Notes under the pieces: model-generated
What the model was told of the DNA's origin: nothing
Databases searched by the model: none
What the model saw: only the letters and a program-made list of their open reading frames with translations
In this document: piece after piece, positions 25,244 through 34,468 of the stretch
Layout of the letters: each line of letters opens with the position of its first letter
Position numbering within the stretch: position 1 is the stretch's first letter
Program-made: the position numbers and the translations under genes
Source of the DNA: Acidobacteriaceae bacterium
Lineage (GTDB): Bacteria > Acidobacteriota > Terriglobia > Terriglobales > Acidobacteriaceae
Reading direction: 5' to 3'
Assembly: GCA_021323655.1 (NCBI GenBank)
Contig: JAJPKO010000047.1
Span: 1-64,000 of the forward strand
Length of the DNA stretch: 64,000 nt

Positions 25244-28096
25244 TCAACGTCGCTCCGCACCCGCGCTCACCAGATTCGCAAAAATCCGGTAAGCCCCCGG
25301 AACGGCCTCAGTCATCTGCCGATAGAGCGCATAAGCAACATAGATATACTCGCCTTTGCCATATTTCGCATAAAGCAGACCGCCCTTCTGCGGGTCCTGG
25401 CCCGGATCATGCGTCTCCGTCAGCGCCGTGTAGCGCGGGTCCCACGACTCCATAAAATCATGGCCACGCTCCTCCACCCATCCGTTGAAGTCAGCTTCGG
25501 TAATGCGATTCGGCCAGGACATCAATGGATCGCTTGGATCAAGAATCGTGACCGGCGATTTCTCATCCACCACCTTCTCCGGTGATCGTCCCATTTTGTA
25601 TGGAAACGGCCCAAAGTCATGGTCATACTCCGGGCTGTTGTATTGCACAATCACTGTGCCGCCGTTCTTTACATAATCCAGCAGGCGTCCAGTAGCCAAA
25701 GCCAGTTCCGGTCGTGCCGCATACGTGCGGATGCCAAGCACAATCACGTTGTACTGGCTCAAATCTCCGTGCAATACTTCATCCGCATTCAGTAGATGCG
25801 GATGAATCCCGATCTGTTCCAGTGCCTGCGGAACATCGTCACCCGTGCCCATGATGTAGCCCACCTTCAGCCCCGGCGCCACTTTCACATCCACGGCACG
25901 CGCGCGATACGTTGCTGGACGGTAATAGTAATAGGGCCGCAGCCCAGGGTAGCCCACCTGCTGTACACCCTCGCTGAACTCGTAATTTCCGCTTCGCGCC
26001 ACAGCTTTGATGTTGTATACCGCATCTCCGCTGAGCGCTGCCGGATGCAGCGTAAATGTAACCGTCACAGGATCATTTGCCGGAAGATGAAACTTCTCCG
26101 TCGTCGGTTCAGCAGCCCAACCTGTGGGAAGCTCCAGATGCAGCTCGCCATCCGCGGAATCCTGCTGCTCATTGGTCAGCGTCACGTGCAACGGAAAGGA
26201 CCTCTCGCCAAGCGGAATCGCTCCCGCCGGAGCAGAAAAATTTACTGAAATCTGCGGCAACACAACCAGCGGCTGATACACCGCACCCGGCCCATGCTCC
26301 CAGTGCACCGTCTGCACTACCTGCCCAACGCGCACAGGCACGCCGTCGTAATCAAACTCCGCCCATCCCTCCACCGGATATGGCGCAAACGAGCGGTTCA
26401 GCCAGCGCTTGTCGCTGATGTTGTAATAAGGCTGCTCAATAGAAGGTCTGTAGAAGTATGGCCGCGTGACAAAAGCACTGCGCGGTACATGCACTTTAAA
26501 AAGCATGTCCGCCTCAGACGAACTTGGCGTATTGGGTCCAGTCACGCGCTCGACAGGCCACTTCTCTCCTTCCGGAGTCACAAGCCACGTCTTAGCCAGT
26601 CGCAGCTTGCCCGCAGGCGTCCATGGTTCAGCACTGGCTACATGCAGCCGCACGTTGAAATCCATGCCCGGTGTTGCGTGCAGAAAGGTCATCTGCGCAG
26701 CCGACCCGAAGAAGGGATTGCGGTCGGCCTCCATGCTCGGCGTAACCAGGGCTTTTGCCTGCAACCCAAGCGCCTGCGCCAGGGCCGTATTGAACTGCGC
26801 CAGCTTGATCTCAAGCTCGTGGTTGACATTAGCTTTATCGTCTGCGCTCAATGCGCTCGCATTCACTGCATCCATCAGCTGCTGCGTCTTCAGGTAGCCA
26901 TCATGCAAAGCAGGCAATATTTTTGACGGATCAGAAGGAATATACGAGTACAGCGCGCGCGTCACGGCACTGTTGATCTCTCGCAGGCCATCTTTCAGAA
27001 ACTGCGTATCACCATGTGCTAGGGAAGCAATGCCCATGAGCGAAACATCAATCCCATCAAAAAAAGAAGACTCATGCTCGCTCGTCTGCACCCGCGAGCC
27101 GTAGCGGTGATACGCAACATTGAAAGGCCCGGGCAGTGGCGGATTTCCGCCCCCGTTCTGAGATTTCTGCAGCGCCCAACCCTCACGTGCCATTTGCACG
27201 TATGAGCGCCCCAGCACCGGATCGAACGCCCCCTCAGGAATCTCAACATTTGTCTCCGGCACATCATCCATCCACGTGTCGTTCACATAATCGCGCAGGT
27301 GGAGCGGCGAGGACTTCCCCGTCGCATAGTCAAACATGCGTTTGTTTGCGCCTTCTCCGCTGATGAAAAATCCTGGCACACGCTCATACACCTTCAGCGG
27401 TGACCACGGCCGCAGCCCTTCAGCAATCTGGTCAGGAAAGACATTCGGATCACCCGCGGCCTTAAAGACCTCCTGCGCCATCTCTCCCGCTACCTGATGG
27501 TGCCCGTGCCCATCCGTCACATTTCCGGTGAAAACAGAAGTAACCACGAGCGGCCGGTTCAGGCGCACAGCGCGCACCACGTCATACAGAACGCGATCAT
27601 GCCCCCACTGCTGAAAGGCGTCATCTATGGTTTTGGAAAAGCCATAGTCAGCAACGCGGCTCCAGTACTGCTCCGTTCCGCTGTATTCATCAGCCAGCAG
27701 TAGTTCGTTGGTACGAATCAGGCCCAGCGCATCATATGTTTCACCGGACATGGCATTCTGGCCGCCCTCGCCTCGCGTCAGCGTCAGCATGGCCACACGC
27801 GCGCCTGCTCCGCGCGATTCCAGCGTGAGCATCCCGCCATCTTCATCATCAGGATGCGCAACGATCATCATCACGCTGGCCCATGTCTGGAGCTTACGCA
27901 GCGTTTGCCACAGCCCGTCTGCTCCGCGGTCTCCCGGTAGGGTTTGTGCATCAGGCGTGGCCGCAATCTGAGTGGCCCACGGAACAGTCTGCGCCTGCGC
28001 AGCAATGGTCGCAGCAAGCGCAACAGTAGCAATCTGCTTGAGTCGTCGGCTGAGTGTCTGCATCGAATCGGCTAGTGTTTCCAGTGTACAATCCAT
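25244..28096 (-). CDS. Large secreted PIG-L (LmbE-like) deacetylase family protein
   Basis: A 950-residue protein with a probable signal segment (LKQIATVALAATIAAQAQ, cleavage near residue 36). The PIG-L deacetylase domain follows: the zinc-binding AHPDDEDGGML near residue 78, TLTRGEGGQN, and the third ligand region DGHGHHQVAGEM near 195. PIG-L enzymes remove N-acetyl groups from sugars such as GlcNAc conjugates. The remaining 650 residues hold beta-sandwich regions (FSAPAGAIPLGERSFPLHVT) and a GATase1-like fold (YNVIVLGIRTYAARPELA). This multi-domain form is much longer than the 230-residue single-domain enzymes. An ATG at 28063 is an alternative start that gives a cleaner signal peptide. It is divergent from the APC permease 33 bases away. 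Confidence 0.85.
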   Translation of the reverse strand: MDCTLETLADSMQTLSRRLKQIATVALAATIAAQAQTVPWATQIAATPDAQTLPGDRGADGLWQTLRKLQTWASVMMIVAHPDDEDGGMLTLESRGAGARVAMLTLTRGEGGQNAMSGETYDALGLIRTNELLLADEYSGTEQYWSRVADYGFSKTIDDAFQQWGHDRVLYDVVRAVRLNRPLVVTSVFTGNVTDGHGHHQVAGEMAQEVFKAAGDPNVFPDQIAEGLRPWSPLKVYERVPGFFISGEGANKRMFDYATGKSSPLHLRDYVNDTWMDDVPETNVEIPEGAFDPVLGRSYVQMAREGWALQKSQNGGGNPPLPGPFNVAYHRYGSRVQTSEHESSFFDGIDVSLMGIASLAHGDTQFLKDGLREINSAVTRALYSYIPSDPSKILPALHDGYLKTQQLMDAVNASALSADDKANVNHELEIKLAQFNTALAQALGLQAKALVTPSMEADRNPFFGSAAQMTFLHATPGMDFNVRLHVASAEPWTPAGKLRLAKTWLVTPEGEKWPVERVTGPNTPSSSEADMLFKVHVPRSAFVTRPYFYRPSIEQPYYNISDKRWLNRSFAPYPVEGWAEFDYDGVPVRVGQVVQTVHWEHGPGAVYQPLVVLPQISVNFSAPAGAIPLGERSFPLHVTLTNEQQDSADGELHLELPTGWAAEPTTEKFHLPANDPVTVTFTLHPAALSGDAVYNIKAVARSGNYEFSEGVQQVGYPGLRPYYYYRPATYRARAVDVKVAPGLKVGYIMGTGDDVPQALEQIGIHPHLLNADEVLHGDLSQYNVIVLGIRTYAARPELALATGRLLDYVKNGGTVIVQYNSPEYDHDFGPFPYKMGRSPEKVVDEKSPVTILDPSDPLMSWPNRITEADFNGWVEERGHDFMESWDPRYTALTETHDPGQDPQKGGLLYAKYGKGEYIYVAYALYRQMTEAVPGAYRIFANLVSAGAERR

Positions 28097-28129
28097 CCAC
28101 CGCGTTGACTTTTAGATGAAGATCGAACG

Positions 28130-29500
28130 ATGACGTCGCAATTGAAACGCCAGATCGGCCTCGGCAACGCCATTTCGCTGAACATGATCAACATGATCGG
28201 CGTAGGCCCCTTCATTACGCTGCCGCTGGTCGTCGCCGCCATGGGCGGCCCACAGGCCATGCTCGGTTGGATACTCGGCGCACTCATCGCCGTTTGCGAT
28301 GGTCTGGTGTGGGCCGAGCTGGGCGCGGCCATGCCCGAGGCTGGTGGCTCCTATGCCTTCCTGCGCGAAATATACGGGCGCGACGGCGCAGGCCGCTGGG
28401 TCTCATTCCTCTACATCTGGCAACTCGGTTTCAGCGCGCCGCTTTCCATCGCTTCCGGATGCATCGGCCTTGCGCAATATGCAGCATATCTATGGCCTGT
28501 GCTGAACACATCTGTTCCTGTACTTCCGCATCTGCGCTGGTCAAGCGTGGCCGCAGCAGCCACTTGTCTCTTTGTGCTGGCTCTTCTCTACCGCAACATC
28601 AGTACCGTTGCGCGTCTTGCGTGGGTGCTCTGGGCCGGAGTGCTCTTCACCATCGGCTCCATCATTCTGGCAGGACTTACACACTTTCACGCATCGCAAA
28701 TCGCCATGCCGCAAAGCGCGTTTCATCTCGGCCCCGCCTTCTTTCAAGGGCTGGGCGCCGCCACACTCATCGCAACTTACGACTACTGGGGCTATTACAC
28801 CGTCTGCTTTCTCGGTGGAGAAACCCGCGACCCTGGACGCACAATTCCACGCGCCGTATTGCTTTCCATCGCCATTGTCGCTGCGCTTTATCTCGCCATG
28901 AACATCAGCGTCCTCGGCGTCATTCCATGGCAGGAACTCGTAAAGCAGGGCGATGGCCGTTACGCAGTCGTTGCCGCGCTCATGCAGCGGACCTTTGGCC
29001 CCACAGCCGCGCGTATTTTTGCGGCCCTGGTTATGTGGACGGCCTTTGCCTCTGTCTTTTCGCTGCTGCTGGCCTACTCGCGCGCGCCCTATGCTGCCGC
29101 GCTCGACGGCAACTACTTCCGCTCTTTCGCCAGGCTGCATACCCGTCACGGATTCCCAAACATCTCCCTGCTTGCACTCGGAATCGTCGCCGCTGTCTTT
29201 TGCTTTTTCGATCTCTCGCGCGTCATCGCCGCCCTGGTGGCCATCCGCATCCTTCTGCAGTATGTATTACAGCAAACGGGAGTCATTTTCCTGCGACTTC
29301 GCCGGCCAGACATGCAGCGGCCTTTCCGCCTCTGGCTCTATCCTCTGCCGCCGCTCTTCGCGTTGGCTGGCTTTCTGTTCATTCTTTTTTCCCGAAAACA
29401 AGCCGCACGCGAATTCATCTACGCCGCCATCATCGCCCTCACAGGCAGCATTCTCTACTTCGCGCGAGCCTATCGGCGCAAGGAGTGGCCCTTTTTGTGA
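28130..29500 (+). CDS. APC-family amino acid permease
   Basis: A 456-residue inner-membrane transporter with about 12 hydrophobic segments. The first helix has the APC-type unwound motif (NMIGVGPFITLPLVVAAMGG), followed by GALIAVCDGLVWAELGAAMP and EAGGSYAFLREIYG, typical of amino acid/polyamine/organocation permeases. The substrate cannot be read from the sequence. It shares a 33-base divergent intergenic space with the PIG-L protein, so their promoters must overlap or lie within the coding ends. The next gene (msrP) follows 120 bases later on the same strand. Confidence 0.88.
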   Translation: MTSQLKRQIGLGNAISLNMINMIGVGPFITLPLVVAAMGGPQAMLGWILGALIAVCDGLVWAELGAAMPEAGGSYAFLREIYGRDGAGRWVSFLYIWQLGFSAPLSIASGCIGLAQYAAYLWPVLNTSVPVLPHLRWSSVAAAATCLFVLALLYRNISTVARLAWVLWAGVLFTIGSIILAGLTHFHASQIAMPQSAFHLGPAFFQGLGAATLIATYDYWGYYTVCFLGGETRDPGRTIPRAVLLSIAIVAALYLAMNISVLGVIPWQELVKQGDGRYAVVAALMQRTFGPTAARIFAALVMWTAFASVFSLLLAYSRAPYAAALDGNYFRSFARLHTRHGFPNISLLALGIVAAVFCFFDLSRVIAALVAIRILLQYVLQQTGVIFLRLRRPDMQRPFRLWLYPLPPLFALAGFLFILFSRKQAAREFIYAAIIALTGSILYFARAYRRKEWPFL

Positions 29501-29620
29501 CCTTTCCCCTCGTACTCCGGTCTCATCAGGTAGAAACTGCCTTCTTTCAGCACATCGAAACATCGTGCACCATGGCTGAAGGCGATACTCTAATCTGGTA
29601 CAAGAAAAGCAGGTCAAGCG

Positions 29621-30562
29621 ATGCTCATCCTCAAGCCCGACGACATTCCCTCCTCAGAAATCACACCCAGATCGGCCTATCTGAACAGACGGCAATTCAT
29701 CGCTGCCGCCACGGCCGCAGCAGCAGGAACAGCCTTCGCAAAGGCCAGCACTGAAACCACAAAGCTCTCTACAATCAAGGGCCCGCTTTCCACCACTGGC
29801 GAAGACCTCACCCCCTTCGACTACATCACGCACTACAACAACTTCTACGAGTTTGGCGTCGAGAAGGGCGATCCAGCAAAAAACGCATGGCGTTTGCAGA
29901 CACGCCCATGGACCATCACCGTCGAAGGCCTCGTCAGCAAACCAAAAACATTTGATATTGACGACCTGCTCAAGCTCCGCCCCCTCGAAGAACGCGTCTA
30001 CCGCATGCGTTGTGTCGAGGCGTGGAGCATGGTCATCCCTTGGGTCGGCTATTCACTCTCAGAATTCATCAAGCAATGCGAGCCGCTGGGTAAAGCAAAG
30101 TATGTTCAGTTCCTCTCCCTCGCCGATCGCAAACAGATGCCTGGTCTCAGCCAGTCTTCCATCAACTGGCCGTACTCTGAGGGCCTTCGCATGGACGAAG
30201 CCATGCACCCCCTCACGCTCCTCTGCGTCGGCCTCTATGGTCAGGTGCTACCCAATCAGGACGGCGCGCCCGTCCGCATCGTTGTCCCGTGGAAATACGG
30301 TTTCAAGTCCGCCAAGTCCATCGTCAAAATCCGCTTCGTAGATAAGCAGCCGCACACCGCCTGGAACGACGAGGCCCCCAACGAATATGGCTTCTACTCC
30401 AATGTCAATCCCAACGTAGACCACCCGCGCTGGAGCCAGAAATATGAACGCCGCATCGGAGAGCCAATCTTTAAGCAGCGCCGTGCCACCCTCATGTTCA
30501 ACGGATACGCCGACCAGGTAGCCAGCCTCTACAACGGCATGGACCTGAGAAAGTATTACTAG
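29621..30562 (+). CDS. msrP: Periplasmic methionine sulfoxide reductase, molybdenum subunit MsrP
   Basis: A 313-residue molybdopterin enzyme (formerly YedY) that repairs oxidised methionines in envelope proteins. The N-terminus has a twin-arginine export signal, [15 protein letters not shown], so it is folded before export. The molybdenum-ligating cysteine is in [19 protein letters not shown], and the family stretches [13 protein letters not shown] and GVKS-type surroundings ([36 protein letters not shown] at the end) are present. It is followed by MsrQ, its heme-containing electron donor, separated by 142 bases that contain a nested palindrome. The call is secure. Confidence 0.94.
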   Translation: MLILKPDDIPSSEITPRSAYLNRRQFIAAATAAAAGTAFAKASTETTKLSTIKGPLSTTGEDLTPFDYITHYNNFYEFGVEKGDPAKNAWRLQTRPWTITVEGLVSKPKTFDIDDLLKLRPLEERVYRMRCVEAWSMVIPWVGYSLSEFIKQCEPLGKAKYVQFLSLADRKQMPGLSQSSINWPYSEGLRMDEAMHPLTLLCVGLYGQVLPNQDGAPVRIVVPWKYGFKSAKSIVKIRFVDKQPHTAWNDEAPNEYGFYSNVNPNVDHPRWSQKYERRIGEPIFKQRRATLMFNGYADQVASLYNGMDLRKYY

Positions 30563-30651
30563 TGGACTTCCGCAATAGTAGTGGAGAACCCCCACGTCTC
30601 GATCTTGAGACGTGGGCCCTGCAGGTAACATCATCTCTGCGACAGTCCACT
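30561..30651. repeat. Nested inverted repeats between msrP and msrQ
   Basis: An outer pair, AGTGGACT (30561-30568) and AGTCCACT (30644-30651), encloses a perfect 10-bp hairpin, CCCACGTCTC (30591-30600) and GAGACGTGGG (30607-30616), with a six-base loop. The outer repeat starts at the msrP stop codon. No T-run follows, so it is not a standard terminator; it could be a mobile palindromic element or an RNA structure tuning msrQ expression. Confidence 0.6.
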
Positions 30652-30704
30652 CAGCGAAGAAATAATTTGTCAATCAGAACAAAGCGAAGGACCTGCTTTT
30701 CCAT

Positions 30705-31349
30705 ATGCCCAACCGCGCCATCATCTTCCTGAAAGCCCTTGCGCACATCGCCTGCCTTGCTCCTGTCGCGTGGCTCGTTTTTCAATTCTGGCGCGCCAGC
30801 ACCACCGCTCCGGACGCACTCGGCCCTGACCCCATCGCCGCCGTCACGTTCTTCACCGGAAAAGGCACGCTTCGTCTGCTCGTCCTTACGCTCGCCATCA
30901 CTCCCGTCCGCAGGCTCATCCCAAAGCTCGGGTGGATCATACGCTTCCGCCGGATGCTTGGCCTCTATGCTTTCTTCTATGCCTGCCTTCATCTCGCCAC
31001 CTACATCTGGCTCTACTCCAATTTCAGCCTCAGCGCCATGCTGAATGACATCAGCCAGCGCCGCTTCATCACTGCCGGACTCACCGCCTGGCTCCTGCTG
31101 CTGCCCCTTGCGCTCACCTCCACAGCCTGGGCCATTCGCAAGCTGGGTGGCAAACGCTGGCGCAGGCTCCACACGCTCGTTTATCTTGCTGCCATTGCCG
31201 GAGTTGTACATTACTGGTGGGGCGTCAAGAGCGGCGTCCGCACTCCGCTGGAAATCACCATCGTGCTCGCGGTCCTGCTTCTGGCCCGGCTGGCGTTTCG
31301 GTTCATTCCTCAAAACAAATCCCGCGCCGTCCAGCCAGCGCAACTATAA
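30705..31349 (+). CDS. msrQ: MsrQ, heme-binding membrane subunit for MsrP
   Basis: A 214-residue integral membrane cytochrome (formerly YedZ) of the ferric-reductase-like family that passes electrons from the quinone pool or cytosol to MsrP. It has six or so hydrophobic segments. The heme-ligating histidines are expected in the helices around YACLHLATYIWLY and WRRLHTLVYLAAIAGVVHYWW, and the motif GKGTLRLLVLTLAITPVRRL is typical of MsrQ. It lies downstream of msrP as in most genomes, though with an unusual 142-base gap. The Shine-Dalgarno is weak (AAGGA about 14 bases upstream), so translation may be modest. Confidence 0.93.
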   Translation: MPNRAIIFLKALAHIACLAPVAWLVFQFWRASTTAPDALGPDPIAAVTFFTGKGTLRLLVLTLAITPVRRLIPKLGWIIRFRRMLGLYAFFYACLHLATYIWLYSNFSLSAMLNDISQRRFITAGLTAWLLLLPLALTSTAWAIRKLGGKRWRRLHTLVYLAAIAGVVHYWWGVKSGVRTPLEITIVLAVLLLARLAFRFIPQNKSRAVQPAQL

Positions 31350-31388
31350 GGCGTAAACTGCGGTCTACAGAAATGTCAGGAGTACTTC

Positions 31389-33374
31389 ATGACGCGTATC
31401 TCTGCCTTTTTGCGGATCTTTGCCATTGCACTTCTTCCCTGCCCGATGCTTGCGGCACAAAGCGCGCCACATAAGGCCGCTGCAAGGCCCCAGTCCACGC
31501 GCCCGCTCACAAACGAAGAAAAAGCGCAGCAGGTCCTCAATCGCTTTACTTTTGGCCCGCGTCCTGGTGAAGTAGCTGCCGTCACCAAAGAAGGATGGGA
31601 AGCATGGTTTGAGCGGCAACTGGATCCGGAAAGCATTCCCGACACGGAACTCAACAATCGCCTCGCCGCCTACCCTGCGCTCACCATGCCGCCGGCTACG
31701 ATTGCCGCAACCATGCCCGATGGACAAATGCTGCGCCAGATTAAAATGGGCAAGCAGCCCATGCCGAAAGATCCGATTCTCGCCGGCGCCTTTGAAGTCG
31801 CACTCGCCAGGTACGACCAGCAGCAGGCAAAAAAGAATGACACTCAGGCGCCGCCGCCCATAGACATGCCGCAGCAGAACAAGCAGGAACAGCTTGCTTC
31901 AGCGCAGATGCTCGCCAGCCAGGTCCTGGGCTACCCCAAAAACATGCGCATGCAGGCCATCATGAAGCTGCCCGTCGAGCAGCGCATCACCTTGTGCCGC
32001 GACGCCGCTGGGCCACAGCGCAGTCTTCTACTCAATGACTTCACTCCGCGCGAGCGTGAAATCTTCTACATGATGGCGGGCGGTGGCGGCATCGGCGTCG
32101 TCCAGAACGAGCTGCAGCAGGCAAAAATCCTGCGTGCCATCCTCAGCGAGCGCCAGCTCCAGGAAGTTATGACCGATTTCTGGTTTAACCACTTCAACGT
32201 CTTCATGCACAAGAACGGCTTTGAGGTGTACTACCTGCCCGACTACGAGCGCAGCGCCATCCGCGCACACGCTTTGGGCAAATTCAAAGACCTTCTGCTC
32301 GCCACAGCCGAGCATCCGGCCATGCTTGACTACCTCGACAACTGGACCAGCATCGGCCCTGACTCTCTTGTCGCCCAAAAACAAAAGCAGCGCCCGAACC
32401 AGAAGAAAAATGATCAGGGCCTGAATGAAAACTATGGCCGCGAAGTCATGGAACTGCACACCGTCAGCGTCAATGGCGGATATACTCAGGCCGACGTCAT
32501 CAGCCTCGCCAAAATCCTTACCGGCTGGACCATTGATCACCCGCAGCAAGGCGGTCCGTTTGTCTTCGACGAGCGCAAACACGAACCAGGATCCAAGAAA
32601 TGGTTCGGCCATACCGTCAAGGAAGATGGCTTTAACGAAGGCGTGCAGGCATTGACATGGCTTGCCGCACAGCCGCAGACTGCACACTTCATCAGCTACA
32701 AACTAGCGCAGCGTTTTGTCGCCGACGTCCCTCCGTCAACGCTGGTAGACCGCATGGCCAGGACCTATCTCTCTTCTGACGGAGACATCAAGCAGGTACT
32801 GCGCACTATGGTCCACTCGCCAGAGTTCTGGTCGCGGGCCAACTATCGCAACAAGATCAAGACACCGCTTGAGTTTGTCGCCTCTGCCTTCCGCGCCACA
32901 GACACGGACCCGTCCAACCCAGGCGTTCTGGTTAGTACCATCGCGCGCATGGGCGAGCCTCTCTACCAGATGCAACCGCCCACCGGATACCCAATGACCG
33001 CTGACCACTGGATGAACTCCGCCGCGCTCGTAGACCGCCTGAATTTCTCCATGGCTTTGGCCAACAGCAAACTCGGTGGAATGAAGTTTGACGCGCCTCA
33101 CCTTCTCGCCGCCGGATTGCTTGCCCATCCTGTTGCCTCACCTGGGCTTCCGCACACAGAATCCGTTTCTCTCACGCAATCCGGCACGCACGCAAACGGA
33201 CAGGACGAGGCCCTCGCCCTCATGGAACAACTACTGATTGCAGGAGACGTCTCAGCCAAAACAAACTCAGTCATCAAGGACCAGCTCGCCCAGGCCCAGC
33301 AGCAGGACTCGGCCCAGCAACTCGATGCAATGACCGCACTGATTCTCGGCTCTCCCGAATTTCAAATGCGATGA
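31389..33374 (+). CDS. DUF1800 family secreted protein
   Basis: A 661-residue exported protein. A signal peptide (TRISAFLRIFAIALLPCPML, cleavage after AAQ) precedes the DUF1800 domain. That domain is recognised by HVLNRFTFGPRPGEV-type sequence (here QVLNRFTFGPRPGEVAAV), EVMTDFWFNHFNVFMHKN, NENYGREVMELHTVSVNGGY and the C-terminal LRTMVHSPEFWSRANYRNKI. The biochemical function is unknown; the family is widespread in Acidobacteriota and Planctomycetota and is commonly encoded next to a DUF1501 protein. No DUF1501 gene is visible here, which is unusual. GGAG lies nine bases before the ATG. The gene ends at a hairpin terminator. Confidence 0.88.
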   Translation: MTRISAFLRIFAIALLPCPMLAAQSAPHKAAARPQSTRPLTNEEKAQQVLNRFTFGPRPGEVAAVTKEGWEAWFERQLDPESIPDTELNNRLAAYPALTMPPATIAATMPDGQMLRQIKMGKQPMPKDPILAGAFEVALARYDQQQAKKNDTQAPPPIDMPQQNKQEQLASAQMLASQVLGYPKNMRMQAIMKLPVEQRITLCRDAAGPQRSLLLNDFTPREREIFYMMAGGGGIGVVQNELQQAKILRAILSERQLQEVMTDFWFNHFNVFMHKNGFEVYYLPDYERSAIRAHALGKFKDLLLATAEHPAMLDYLDNWTSIGPDSLVAQKQKQRPNQKKNDQGLNENYGREVMELHTVSVNGGYTQADVISLAKILTGWTIDHPQQGGPFVFDERKHEPGSKKWFGHTVKEDGFNEGVQALTWLAAQPQTAHFISYKLAQRFVADVPPSTLVDRMARTYLSSDGDIKQVLRTMVHSPEFWSRANYRNKIKTPLEFVASAFRATDTDPSNPGVLVSTIARMGEPLYQMQPPTGYPMTADHWMNSAALVDRLNFSMALANSKLGGMKFDAPHLLAAGLLAHPVASPGLPHTESVSLTQSGTHANGQDEALALMEQLLIAGDVSAKTNSVIKDQLAQAQQQDSAQQLDAMTALILGSPEFQMR

Positions 33375-33388
33375 CCAATGCGAATGCC

Positions 33389-33411
33389 CCACATCCTGAA
33401 AGGATGTGGGC
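33389..33411. terminator. Hairpin between convergent genes
   Basis: CCCACATCC and GGATGTGGG form a nine-bp stem with a TGAAA loop, followed by a loosely T-rich CTTCTTTC. It lies 15 bases after the DUF1800 stop and just before the end of the nucleoside hydrolase gene on the other strand, so it may terminate both. Confidence 0.6.
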
Positions 33412-33423
33412 TTCTTTCACCAC

Positions 33424-34383
33424 TCACTTCACACACGACGAACTTCCTCGCAAATCCTGCCCTAACAATCTCGGCATCAAAAACTGAAAAAACGTGTCCG
33501 AATCCGAGCTGAGACACACTTGGACATTCGTCTTCCCCGGACGCTCCCGCGTAAACCCTTGCCCATCTACATCAACATGCATCTTCGTCACCGGACACAA
33601 CTCCGGCTTGATCGTATAAGCAGCCGCCATCACATCAAACAGCGTCGGTGTAGTCTGGTGCGTAACCCTCTGCCACTCCGCCGTAAGCACCTGAAGCGCA
33701 TCCGTCAGAGGAGTGCTCACCGTCGTCAGCATCTCGCGCTTCGTTTCATCAAACTTCAGTTGGGTCGAATCGAGCGGCATCATGTAAATCGGCACACCAG
33801 ACTGGAACAGTTTCTGCGCTGCTGCAACATCCATGGCAATGTTGTACTCGGCATCCGGTGCTGTTCCAGGCGGTCCATATCCGCGCCGGATGGCCCCACC
33901 CATCATCACCACTCGCTTCAGTTTTTTAAAAGTGGCGGGGTCACGCTTAATTGCCGCGCCTATGTTCGTCAGCGGAGCTATCGCAATCAACGTAATCTCT
34001 CCAGGGTTCTTCCGGATCGCATCCAGCAGAAAATCCACGGCATCGCCATGCGCATGCGAGACACCCACCCGCGCCCACACTTCCTGCGAGAAGGCCGTTT
34101 TGCTCGCGGTCTTCACTCCTGTCAAAACAGGAACATCGCTTCGACCGGCGTCACATAACAGGCGGTCCAGCATACGACTGCGCAGCTCAGTATCGCCCCA
34201 TGCCGATGTAATGCCGAGGACCTTCATCTCCGGACTCGCCAGCGCGAGCGTCACCGCAAAAGCATCATCAATATCGTCTCCGATGTCCGTGTCAATAATG
34301 ACCTTCTCCGGAGCAGTCTGCGCAAACACACGCAGTGAAAAAGCACACACCAGCAGCATCAAAACCATAAACCTGTTTTTCAT
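33424..34383 (-). CDS. Secreted nucleoside hydrolase
   Basis: A 319-residue inosine/uridine-preferring nucleoside hydrolase that splits ribonucleosides into ribose and base. A signal peptide (MKNRFMVLMLLVCAFSLRVF, cleavage after AQ) is followed at once by the calcium-binding family motif IIDTDIGDDIDDAFAVTLAL. ITLIAIAPLTNIGAAIKRD and MMGGAIRRGYGPPG also match. The catalytic histidine/asparagine of the C-terminal half is less clear (the expected histidine is followed by less conserved sequence). I start it at 34383, where AAGGA precedes the ATG; upstream codons to 34491 are not family-like. An exported form suggests periplasmic scavenging of nucleosides. It is divergent from pckA. Confidence 0.88.
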   Translation of the reverse strand: MKNRFMVLMLLVCAFSLRVFAQTAPEKVIIDTDIGDDIDDAFAVTLALASPEMKVLGITSAWGDTELRSRMLDRLLCDAGRSDVPVLTGVKTASKTAFSQEVWARVGVSHAHGDAVDFLLDAIRKNPGEITLIAIAPLTNIGAAIKRDPATFKKLKRVVMMGGAIRRGYGPPGTAPDAEYNIAMDVAAAQKLFQSGVPIYMMPLDSTQLKFDETKREMLTTVSTPLTDALQVLTAEWQRVTHQTTPTLFDVMAAAYTIKPELCPVTKMHVDVDGQGFTRERPGKTNVQVCLSSDSDTFFQFLMPRLLGQDLRGSSSCVK

Positions 34384-34413
34384 GGTTCCTTCATAGTACA
34401 AACACCTGCGCCT

Positions 34414-34443
34414 TTGCCATCTCACCACCTCAGGTGGCACAAT
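34414..34443 (+). promoter_or_regulatory. Putative pckA promoter with internal dyad
   Basis: TTGCCA (34414-34419) and CACAAT (34438-34443) are spaced 18 bases apart, a plausible sigma-70 promoter about 25 bases before the pckA start. The spacer holds CCACCT-C-AGGTGG (34425-34437), a perfect 6-bp dyad that could bind a regulator. Both assignments are by eye. Confidence 0.35.
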
Positions 34444-34468
34444 AAACGGTTTGCCTGAAGGAGAGTTC

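Noticed and set aside
28267-29754. 495-codon frame in the region of the APC permease
   Set aside because: It shares the strand but not the frame of the permease and is Arg/His-rich without domains, as expected for an out-of-frame reading of a GC-rich membrane protein gene.
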